The notes beneath the pieces were generated by a model that made no database searches, had not been told where the DNA came from, and worked only from the letters and a program-made list of their open reading frames with translations. A stretch of DNA of 17,608 bases from Bacteroidota bacterium (GTDB taxonomy: Bacteria > Bacteroidota > Bacteroidia > Flavobacteriales > Flavobacteriaceae), in contig SMXJ01000053.1 of assembly GCA_004356305.1 (NCBI GenBank), forward strand, positions 1-17,608, in the 5' to 3' direction. Below are positions 1-6,371 of this stretch, piece by piece. Position 1 is the stretch's first letter; each line of letters opens with the position of its first letter. The translations under genes and the position numbers were made by a program.

Positions 1-395
1 ATTGATATTTTAAATCTGCCGTAATTACTTTGTGAAAAAGGAGTTTCATTCTCATAGGAGGGAAATGTTCCATTTCCGTCGAAAACATTGACGGTGGATA
101 TAAATAATAATCTTGAATTTGTAGCCATGCAATATTCGACCAATAGTTCGTGAGCTTTATATTGTGCAGCAAAATCTCCGCGAAGACAAGAAATAATTAT
201 GTCGGGTTGCACCTTGTTAAGTATAAGATCTAGATCATCGTCTTCGACACGGTATTTGTAAAAAACCTGATTGTCACTGAACAATCCTGCCTGGCTGGAA
301 TAGGTGCCATATACGTCGAAGTAGGAAAGGAGCTCTTTGTACAGGGAATTCCCTATAAAACCACTGGCACCAAGTATGAGTATTTTATCAGTCAT
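1..395 (-). CDS. NAD-dependent sugar-nucleotide reductase/epimerase, RmlD-like (partial, C-terminus outside window)
   Basis: Reading the minus strand from the ATG at 393-395 gives 131 codons that run open off the left edge, so only the N-terminal part is present. It starts with a Rossmann dinucleotide-binding loop (GASGFIG, residues 9-15). Residues 99-107 read ISTVNVFDG, the SDR/RmlD strand carrying the catalytic Ser/Thr (RmlD consensus STDYVFDG), and YGRFK at 125-129 is the YxxxK catalytic pair. Family knowledge: RmlD-type extended short-chain dehydrogenases reduce or epimerise nucleotide-activated sugars such as dTDP-4-keto-rhamnose using NAD(P)H in the cytoplasm. The substrate cannot be told from this fragment, and many Bacteroidota carry orphan RmlD-like proteins outside sugar operons. 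It lies 54 bp downstream of gcvT on the same strand with no visible terminator between them, so co-transcription is likely. There is no rml or other sugar gene beside it here. Confidence 0.85.
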   Translation of the reverse strand, partial: MTDKILILGASGFIGNSLYKELLSYFDVYGTYSSQAGLFSDNQVFYKYRVEDDDLDLILNKVQPDIIISCLRGDFAAQYKAHELLVEYCMATNSRLLFISTVNVFDGNGTFPSYENETPFSQSNYGRFKIS

Positions 396-449
396 TGATT
401 GAATTTAGAAACCTGAAGAAAAACTTCTGTCCTCGTGCTCCTGTCTTTT

Positions 450-1532
450 TTATCCTTTATAAAATGGCAACTTAACCACGGTGGCCGAAACCGCTTTTTT
501 TCGTATTTGAATGTGAAACTGCGTTCCAACATCCTTCATCACCGCAGGGACATAACCCATCCCGATGCCTTTACCCAAAGTTGGAGACATGGTTCCACTG
601 GTAACCTTCCCTATTACTTTTCCGTTGCCATCTACAATGTCATAGCCTTGACGAGGAATCCCTCGTTCATTCAATTCGAAAGCGATCAGGCGTCTTTCAG
701 GGCCCTGTTCTTTTTGTTTTTGAAGGTTATCAGCGTTTATGAAATCCTTCGTAAATTTTGTGATCCATCCCAGGCCGGCTTCCAATGGTGAGGTTGTATC
801 ATCGATATCATTTCCGTAGAGACAATAGCCCATTTCCAGTCGCAAGGTATCGCGAGCTGCCAATCCAACCGGTTTAATACCCCAATCCGCACCGGCTTCC
901 ATCACTTTGCTCCATACTAGCTCCACTTCGCTGTTCTGGCAGTAAATTTCGAATCCGCCGCTTCCGGTATATCCGGTAGCGCTAATAATTACATGATCAA
1001 AACCGGCAAAGTCGCATACTTTAAAGGTATAAAATTTAATGGCACTTAGATCTTCACTGGTCAACGATTGCATAGCCTCAACAGCCTTAGGGCCTTGGAT
1101 GGCAAGAAGTGAAAAATTATCGGATAAGTTTCTCATTTCTGCATCCATCGTATTGTGTGAACCGATCCAATTCCAATCCTTATCAATATTGGAAGCATTT
1201 ACTACCAGCAACCATTTTTCGGCATCGAGACGGTAGACGATTAAGTCGTCTACAATTCCACCTTCACTATTAGGAAAACAACTGTATTGTGCTTGCCCAT
1301 CCACTAATTTTGACGCATCATTACTAGTCACCTTTTGAATTAATTCCAAGGCCCTGGGGCCTGTGATCAAAAACTCTCCCATATGGGATACATCAAATAC
1401 ACCAACACCATCACGTACGGTCTTGTGTTCGGCATTGACGCCTTCATAAGAAACCGGCATATTATAACCTGCGAAGGGAACCATCTTGGCGCCCAAGGCT
1501 TCATGTATGGCAGAAAGTGCTGTATTCTTCAT
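450..1532 (-). CDS. gcvT: Glycine cleavage system T protein (aminomethyltransferase)
   Basis: GcvT transfers the methylene carbon from the aminomethyl-lipoyl arm of the H protein to tetrahydrofolate, releasing ammonia and giving 5,10-methylene-THF in the cytosolic glycine cleavage complex. The product is 360 aa, the usual length. Visible family blocks are the N-terminal KMVPFAGYNMPVSY, VGVFDVSHMGEF near residue 43, GGIVDDLIVYR near 91 (the second Asp matches the catalytic Asp of E. coli GcvT), the AARDTLRLEMGYCLYGNDID block, and the C-terminal barrel with SGTMSPTLGKGIGMGYV. The start is set at the ATG at 1530-1532. A longer reading begins with TTG at 1559, but that codon lies inside a good promoter -7 match, and GcvT proteins usually begin at MKNTAL-type sequence. 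gcvH and gcvP are not in the window, so the complex is dispersed, as is common in Bacteroidota. It diverges from nnr. Confidence 0.97.
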   Translation of the reverse strand: MKNTALSAIHEALGAKMVPFAGYNMPVSYEGVNAEHKTVRDGVGVFDVSHMGEFLITGPRALELIQKVTSNDASKLVDGQAQYSCFPNSEGGIVDDLIVYRLDAEKWLLVVNASNIDKDWNWIGSHNTMDAEMRNLSDNFSLLAIQGPKAVEAMQSLTSEDLSAIKFYTFKVCDFAGFDHVIISATGYTGSGGFEIYCQNSEVELVWSKVMEAGADWGIKPVGLAARDTLRLEMGYCLYGNDIDDTTSPLEAGLGWITKFTKDFINADNLQKQKEQGPERRLIAFELNERGIPRQGYDIVDGNGKVIGKVTSGTMSPTLGKGIGMGYVPAVMKDVGTQFHIQIRKKAVSATVVKLPFYKG

Positions 1533-1556
1533 ATCTGAATTTCTGAAGTTGGTTTG

Positions 1557-1564
1557 CAAATTTA
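1557..1564 (-). promoter_or_regulatory. Candidate gcvT promoter -7 element (TAAATTTG)
   Basis: On the minus strand TAAATTTG matches the Bacteroidota -7 consensus TAnnTTTG at every fixed position. A TTG lies 15 bp upstream, slightly closer than the usual 17-23 bp. Initiation about 7 bp downstream would leave a leader of roughly 18 nt before the gcvT ATG. The match is to a short consensus in AT-rich DNA, so it is suggestive only. Confidence 0.4.
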
Positions 1565-1713
1565 TAGAATCTGTTGTAGCAAACGCAGGAAATGAATGAA
1601 TGTTTTCAACAGTTTGTCAAGCAGGATGTGTGAAGGATTAAAGAAAATTTAAACTTATCTTTACCTTTAGGTATTATTTCGCGCTATATAACACACAACG
1701 ATTAATCCCGGAT

Positions 1714-3267
1714 ATGAATATATTTTCCGCAAAACAATTATACGAAGCAGATAAGATCACTACTGATAAGCAAGGTATTTCCTCAGTAGATCTAATGGAA
1801 CGGGCTGCAACTCAAATTTACGATTGGTTGCACCAACGGATGCAAGGTGCACAGGTGCCTGTGCATATTTTCTGCGGAATTGGCAACAACGGGGGAGACG
1901 GATTGGTTCTGGGGCGGCTATTGATCGAAAGTGGATATACAGTGACCATTTACATCGCCAATTTTACCGATAAGCGTTCCAAATGTTTTTTGATAAACTA
2001 TGACCGCCTAAAGAATGTTGCTAAAAAATGGCCCGTCTTAATGACTTCGGAAAAGGACTTTCCTAAAATTCATGAGGACGATATAATTGTGGATGCCATC
2101 TTCGGAATAGGATTGAATCGTGCTCCCGAAGGCTGGGTTAAAAGCCTTATACAATATTTGAATGAACAAAAAGCTTTCAGGCTCTCTATTGATATTCCAA
2201 GCGGTCTTAGCTCCAACGAACCTTTGCTCGATGGAGAAGCGGTGATCCATGCCAATCATACACTTACATTCCAAACCCCCAAACTATCTTTTTTTCTTCC
2301 GGAAACCGGAAAATTCGTCCCTTATTTTGAAGCTCTGGATATAGGTCTGGATCCTGAATATTTAGTATCGACCACACCTTTGGCCCAATTGATCATGAAG
2401 CCTCTGGCGAAAACATTTTATAAGCAGCGGGAGAAATATTCGCACAAGGGTACTTATGGCCACTCATTATTGGTAGGTGGCAGTAAAGGAAAGATGGGTG
2501 CTATGGTGTTGGCATCCAAAGCTGCGCTAAGTGCAGGCAGCGGACTCGCAACAGCATTCATACCTGAATGTGGGAATACCATATTGCAAACAGCAATTCC
2601 GGAGGCCATGGTGCTCTCAGACGTCAATAACGATTTTATTTCTGAAATAGCCGTTGATTTTGAACCTTCGGCCATAGGAATAGGCCCCGGAATGGGTCAG
2701 GATAAGCGAACGGTTAAAACCTTCCTGAAGTTACTTTCTCAAACCAAACGGCCTATGGTGATCGATGCCGACGCCATTAATATCATAGCCGCAAATCCTT
2801 CAGCGGTAAAAGATGTTCCTAAGCGATCCATTTTCACACCACATCCGGTTGAGTTAGCACGATTGGTAGGGAAATGGAAAAATGATTATGAAAAGCTAAA
2901 AAAAGTTAAAGTCTTTTCAAAGAATAATGAAATGATCGTGGTTATAAAGGGAGCAAACACGATTACCATTTTTGGGGACGAAATGTACATTAATACCACC
3001 GGTAATCCCGGTATGGCAACTGCCGGAAGTGGTGATGTACTTACCGGAATCATCACAGGACTGCTTTCTCAAGGTTATGAGCCACTGGTAGCGGCTACTT
3101 TTGGTGTCTATCTTCACGGCAGCGCTGGAAATATAGTCTCACAAGAAAAAGGCCATGAGGCCTTACTTGCAAGCGATCTTATCGAAAACATTGGCAAGGC
3201 GTATTTAGAGTTACTTATACAAGAGGAATCTCAAATCCAGAATGAAGAGGAGAAAAGTAGCAGCTAA
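1714..3267 (+). CDS. nnr: Bifunctional NAD(P)H-hydrate epimerase / ADP-dependent (S)-NAD(P)H-hydrate dehydratase
   Basis: This is a cofactor-repair enzyme. The N-terminal half interconverts the R and S forms of hydrated NAD(P)H, and the C-terminal half dehydrates the S form using ADP, restoring NAD(P)H. The 517-aa length matches full two-domain Nnr (YjeF) proteins. The epimerase domain (about residues 1-215) has the GNNGGDG loop at 57-63, DAIFGIG at 127-133 and the SIDIPSGLSS block at 158-167. The ribokinase-like dehydratase domain (about 230-505) has GHSLLVGGSKGKMGA from 249, TPHPVE at 375-380 and GMATAGSGDVLTG at 433-445 with the GSGD anion hole and catalytic Asp441. The start at 1714 gives the usual N-terminal MNIFSAKQLYEAD form. 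The gene stands alone on its strand, diverging from gcvT and converging on the lipoprotein gene. TATCTTTA at 1656 and TACCTTTA at 1662 are near-matches to the -7 consensus but have no well-placed -33 TTG. The last 12 residues are a charged tail. Confidence 0.97.
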   Translation: MNIFSAKQLYEADKITTDKQGISSVDLMERAATQIYDWLHQRMQGAQVPVHIFCGIGNNGGDGLVLGRLLIESGYTVTIYIANFTDKRSKCFLINYDRLKNVAKKWPVLMTSEKDFPKIHEDDIIVDAIFGIGLNRAPEGWVKSLIQYLNEQKAFRLSIDIPSGLSSNEPLLDGEAVIHANHTLTFQTPKLSFFLPETGKFVPYFEALDIGLDPEYLVSTTPLAQLIMKPLAKTFYKQREKYSHKGTYGHSLLVGGSKGKMGAMVLASKAALSAGSGLATAFIPECGNTILQTAIPEAMVLSDVNNDFISEIAVDFEPSAIGIGPGMGQDKRTVKTFLKLLSQTKRPMVIDADAINIIAANPSAVKDVPKRSIFTPHPVELARLVGKWKNDYEKLKKVKVFSKNNEMIVVIKGANTITIFGDEMYINTTGNPGMATAGSGDVLTGIITGLLSQGYEPLVAATFGVYLHGSAGNIVSQEKGHEALLASDLIENIGKAYLELLIQEESQIQNEEEKSSS

Positions 3268-3269
3268 AA

Positions 3270-3301
3270 AAAAACGCCATATTTTTCAATATAGCGTTTT
3301 T
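3270..3301. terminator. Bidirectional intrinsic terminator between nnr and the lipoprotein gene
   Basis: The left arm AAAAACGCCATAT (3270-3282) and right arm ATATAGCGTTTTT (3289-3301) pair over 13 positions with one C/A mismatch around a 6-nt loop. It starts 3 bp after the nnr stop and ends 4 bp before the convergent lipoprotein stop codon. The A-tract and T-tract flanks let it serve both strands. Confidence 0.8.
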
Positions 3302-3305
3302 CGGT

Positions 3306-4310
3306 TTATATCAATTCTTCCAATAGGTTTCGAAGCTCAGGATCTGAAGGCCTGGGTGCATTCGGGGAAATAATATTGCCATCAGGATCTATGAGAATAA
3401 ACCTCGGAATTCCCTTGATGTAATATTCTTTTACAAATTTCGACTCCCAGTCCTTATCGGCATAAAGCTGAATACCACTCAGTTCTTTATCGGTTACCAT
3501 ACTGACCCATTTCTCATGATCCTTGGGCCGGTCAATAGACACACTTACGAATTCTATGTTCTTTTCACGGTAATCTTCTTCCACTTTCTTTAAATGTGGG
3601 ATCTCTGCTTTACAAGGTCCGCACCAGGTAGCCCAAACATCTATATAAACATATTTGCCTTTCAAATCGGTTAAACTTGTAGTTCCGCCCGAATGATTCT
3701 CATAATTACTAAAAACGGGAGAAGGCCTTCCTTTGGGAAGATCTGTTCTTAAAGCGATAAGATCTCCCAGATAGCCTTGATAACTCTTAATAGTATTAGC
3801 GATCCCCTTTCTCGATCGGTTCACCACCGCTGTATCCAGATCTTTTTGGGAGTGAATAAAATTTTCTAGTTCAGTCGCGACCCCGGCAAGTTTAGTTTTA
3901 AGAGCTGCTTGATCCATCTCGTCAATCTCAAAGTCGAGAAGTTGCTCCTGAAATCTGGTATTTTCAGCTAAAAAATTATTATCTACGGAACCTTCTCCGG
4001 TATATTCAATACTTTCATCAAACTCATCAGTATTGAGGGTCATTTGAAGATCGTCTCCGTTTTTTAAGAAGAGACCGGTATACTCACCGCCATCATAGAA
4101 AGTAAAGAAACCCTTGGTCACAAAAAGCGTATCGCTAAACGAACCATCTTCGTTCACTTTTATCGTTTTGGAATAGTCTTTAGCAGACAGGACAATTGAA
4201 TCGCTGTTTTTATTAGTGATCTGTCCGGAAAAAGTAACATATTCTTTTTTTACTTCTTTATCGCATGCGACAAGAACCATTGCGGTGACGATTAATACAA
4301 CTTTTTTCAT
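3306..4310 (-). CDS. TlpA/ResA-like thioredoxin-fold lipoprotein with N-terminal DUF4369-like domain
   Basis: This is a predicted envelope thiol-disulfide protein of 334 aa. The N-terminus MKKVVLIVTAMVLVAC is a lipoprotein signal with lipobox LVAC, giving an acylated Cys16 after signal peptidase II cleavage. Residues about 22-130 are beta-rich with the KTIKVNEDGSFSDTL pattern of the DUF4369 domain found before thioredoxin domains in Bacteroidota. A helical linker follows. The thioredoxin-like domain runs from about 195 to 334, with the active-site WCGPC at 229-233 and the cis-proline at GIPRF (Pro302). Known TlpA/ResA proteins reduce periplasmic disulfides, for example in cytochrome c maturation, but many Bacteroidota paralogues have no known partner. 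No partner is visible here, as the neighbours are nnr and hutH. The ATG at 4308-4310 is preferred to a TTG two codons upstream because it gives the standard MKK signal-peptide start. Confidence 0.9.
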   Translation of the reverse strand: MKKVVLIVTAMVLVACDKEVKKEYVTFSGQITNKNSDSIVLSAKDYSKTIKVNEDGSFSDTLFVTKGFFTFYDGGEYTGLFLKNGDDLQMTLNTDEFDESIEYTGEGSVDNNFLAENTRFQEQLLDFEIDEMDQAALKTKLAGVATELENFIHSQKDLDTAVVNRSRKGIANTIKSYQGYLGDLIALRTDLPKGRPSPVFSNYENHSGGTTSLTDLKGKYVYIDVWATWCGPCKAEIPHLKKVEEDYREKNIEFVSVSIDRPKDHEKWVSMVTDKELSGIQLYADKDWESKFVKEYYIKGIPRFILIDPDGNIISPNAPRPSDPELRNLLEELI

Positions 4311-4391
4311 AGTCAATTCTTTAAATTTGCGCTAAAATAGAATAATATTTGGTTGTTTTAGAAAAATACTGAAAACCTTAACAGAAATTGG

Positions 4392-4399
4392 TATTTTTG
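4392..4399 (+). promoter_or_regulatory. Candidate hutH promoter -7 element (TATTTTTG)
   Basis: TATTTTTG matches TAnnTTTG at all fixed positions. A CTG, one base off the -33 TTG, lies 20 bp upstream, inside the usual spacing. A transcript starting about 7 bp downstream would have a leader of roughly 15 nt before the ATG at 4421 and would exclude the upstream TTG reading at 4388. This is a short-motif match and needs a mapped transcript start. Confidence 0.4.
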
Positions 4400-4420
4400 T
4401 TTCAAACAACCACCACGCAC

Positions 4421-5929
4421 ATGCGCCCAATACATTATGTAAGTAGTGAGATACTTTCATTGTCCAGTATCAAGGATATTATTGATTCCCATAAAGAAAT
4501 AGACCTCTCGGAAGAGGCTGTACTCAATATTAATAAATCGCATGAATATCTTCAGAAAAAATTAAAAGAAAGTGACAAACCTATCTATGGAATAAATACC
4601 GGGTTTGGATCGCTTTACGATGTGAAGATCTCAACAGATAATCTTTCTAAATTACAGGAAAACCTGGTGATGTCACATGCTTGCGGGACCGGGGAATTAG
4701 TGCCAAAACCAATTGTGAAGCTGATGCTATTGCTCAAGATACAATCATTGAGTTATGGCTATAGTGGAGTTCAATTGGAGACCGTGGCGCGATTGGTCGA
4801 TTTTTACAATAAGGATATATTGCCGTTGATATATACTCAGGGCAGTCTTGGAGCTTCCGGAGATCTTGCGCCGTTGGCACACCTTTCATTACCGTTATTG
4901 GGAAAAGGTAAAGTATATGATGGCGAGGCGATTATTTCTTCGAAAAAAATGTTGATTGACAATAATTGGGAACCGTTAGTACTGCAAGCTAAAGAGGGAT
5001 TGGCATTGCTGAACGGAACTCAATTTATGAGCGCCTATGGCGTGTATTGTTTAATAAAATGTTACAAACTATCTTACTTGGCCGATCTTATCAGTGCTGC
5101 ATCTATAGATGCGTTTAATTGTAATATGAGTCCGTTTAACGAATTGGTTCATATGATACGCCCACATCGTGGACAAGTAAAAACCGCGCAACAGATCCTG
5201 GAATTTCTTGAAGGTAGTGAGATGGGCACTTCAGAAAATAAAAAAGTTCAGGATCCGTATTCCTTTCGATGTATCCCACAAGTACATGGCGCGTCAAAAG
5301 ATACCCTGCAATTTGTAAATAGAACATTTAAAACCGAGATCAACTCCGTTACCGACAACCCCAATATTTTTAGAAAATCCGACCAGATCATATCGGGTGG
5401 TAATTTCCACGGACAACCCCTGGCTTTGGGGCTTGACTATTTGGGGATCGCGATGGCGGAATTGGGAAATATTTCGGAAAGAAGAACCTTTCAGCTGGTA
5501 TCGGGTTTGAGGGATCTACCTCAGTTTTTGGTCAATAACCCCGGGTTGAACAGCGGTTTTATGATCCCGCAATATACCGCAGCCAGTATCGTAAGTGCGA
5601 ATAAGCAATTGGCCACTCCGGCTTCGGTAGATTCCATAGTTTCATCAAACGGACAAGAGGATCATGTGAGTATGGGCGCTAATGCTGCAACCCAGTGTCT
5701 TCGAATTATTGATAATGTGGAAACAATCCTGGCCATAGAATTGATGAATGCCTCTCAGGCAATGGAATTCAGAAAGCCAAAAAGATCGTCTGTATTTGTC
5801 GAATCTTTTTTACAAAGTTTTAGAAAAGGAGTTTCTTTTGTTGATGAAGACCGTTTATTAGCCGACGATATTCATACATCGGTTGCTTTTTTGCAAAGTT
5901 TTTCGATAGAAAACGAGTTGTTGTTCTAG
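4421..5929 (+). CDS. hutH: Histidine ammonia-lyase
   Basis: HutH removes ammonia from L-histidine to give trans-urocanate, the first step of histidine breakdown, in the cytoplasm as a homotetramer. The 502-aa product has the Ala145-Ser146-Gly147 triad (GASGDLAPLAH) that cyclises into the MIO electrophile. Active-site positions known from Pseudomonas HutH are all present: Tyr56 in PIYGINTGFG, His86 in LVMSHA, the Asn of LLNGTQ, Tyr and Arg of DPYSFRCIPQ, the Phe of SGFMIPQ, and the Glu of QEDHVSMGA. The SH pair at 85-86 is typical of HAL rather than the HL of tyrosine or FL of phenylalanine ammonia-lyases. The start is ATG 4421. An in-frame TTG at 4388 would add 11 residues but overlaps the likely promoter. 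No hutU, hutI or hutG is adjacent. Its stop lies 9 bp from the convergent DksA-like gene with no terminator visible between them. Some flavobacterial pigment clusters carry related lyases, but no such cluster is here. Confidence 0.93.
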   Translation: MRPIHYVSSEILSLSSIKDIIDSHKEIDLSEEAVLNINKSHEYLQKKLKESDKPIYGINTGFGSLYDVKISTDNLSKLQENLVMSHACGTGELVPKPIVKLMLLLKIQSLSYGYSGVQLETVARLVDFYNKDILPLIYTQGSLGASGDLAPLAHLSLPLLGKGKVYDGEAIISSKKMLIDNNWEPLVLQAKEGLALLNGTQFMSAYGVYCLIKCYKLSYLADLISAASIDAFNCNMSPFNELVHMIRPHRGQVKTAQQILEFLEGSEMGTSENKKVQDPYSFRCIPQVHGASKDTLQFVNRTFKTEINSVTDNPNIFRKSDQIISGGNFHGQPLALGLDYLGIAMAELGNISERRTFQLVSGLRDLPQFLVNNPGLNSGFMIPQYTAASIVSANKQLATPASVDSIVSSNGQEDHVSMGANAATQCLRIIDNVETILAIELMNASQAMEFRKPKRSSVFVESFLQSFRKGVSFVDEDRLLADDIHTSVAFLQSFSIENELLF

Positions 5930-5938
5930 AGGACTTCT

Positions 5939-6274
5939 TTAACGTGTGCAGTTCACACAAGTAATAGCTTGCGGAATTAATAGTATTCTTCCTATTGGTA
6001 TGGGGTTTTGACAACGTATGCAGATACCAAAATCCGTATCGTCGATCCTGGAGAGTGCCACCCGGAGATTTATTAATTTTAACTCGGTATTTTTAAGCGC
6101 TAGGTCATTTACACTTTTATTGTTGATAGCATCCATACGTGACACACGTCCTATGGCATTTTCAGGGGCTATAGGTTTGGTTAACTCTTGGTATTTTTCT
6201 ACCATTTTTTCAGTAGAAATAATTTCTTTCGTTATTCTTTTGCGAATTTGAAGTTTTTCTTTTGCACTGATCAT
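5939..6274 (-). CDS. TraR/DksA-type C4 zinc-finger protein (short DksA-like regulator)
   Basis: The product is 111 aa. The C-terminal half has a four-cysteine zinc finger, Cys85-x2-Cys88 and Cys106-x2-Cys109, in the arrangement GICIRCQNPIPIGR...PQAITCVNC that defines the DksA/TraR C-terminal domain. The N-terminal 75 residues are charged and helical, consistent with the antiparallel coiled coil that enters the RNA polymerase secondary channel. The mid-region GRVSRMDA (42-49) is a block I recall from short DksA-like proteins. Full-length E. coli DksA is about 151 aa and carries two aspartates (DxxD) at the coil tip; that pair is not evident here, so DksA-like control of stringent-response promoters is an inference. 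The start at ATG 6274 lies about 70 bp downstream of the clpC terminator, so it probably has its own promoter or depends on read-through. It converges on hutH. Confidence 0.88.
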   Translation of the reverse strand: MISAKEKLQIRKRITKEIISTEKMVEKYQELTKPIAPENAIGRVSRMDAINNKSVNDLALKNTELKLINLRVALSRIDDTDFGICIRCQNPIPIGRILLIPQAITCVNCTR

Positions 6275-6343
6275 AGCTAAGCTTTATTTGGAAATAGCTT
6301 CAAAAAACAAAATGACTAAAGATTTTTCGCAGGACTGAAATTT

Positions 6344-6371
6344 AAAAAGGCTACGATTCCGTAGCCTTTTT
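6344..6371 (-). terminator. Intrinsic terminator overlapping the 3' end of clpC
   Basis: The plus-strand arms AAAAAGGCTACG (6344-6355) and CGTAGCCTTTTT (6360-6371) form a perfect 12-bp stem with a 4-nt loop. On the minus strand the hairpin includes the last codons of clpC and its TAG stop (6351-6353), followed by a T-run. It is the only terminator-like element between clpC and the DksA-like gene. Confidence 0.85.

Noticed and set aside
435..791. 118-aa plus-strand open frame overlapping gcvT
   Set aside because: It is antisense to the conserved GcvT C-terminal domain, with no family match.
1..1532. Sugar-nucleotide biosynthesis cluster suggested by the RmlD-like partial gene
   Set aside because: The adjacent gene is gcvT and no other sugar gene is visible. 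A single RmlD-like gene is not enough.
1533..1713. Glycine riboswitch upstream of gcvT
   Set aside because: The gap is 181 bp shared with nnr, the likely promoter lies only about 18 nt upstream of the gcvT start codon, and I see no glycine-aptamer-like core.
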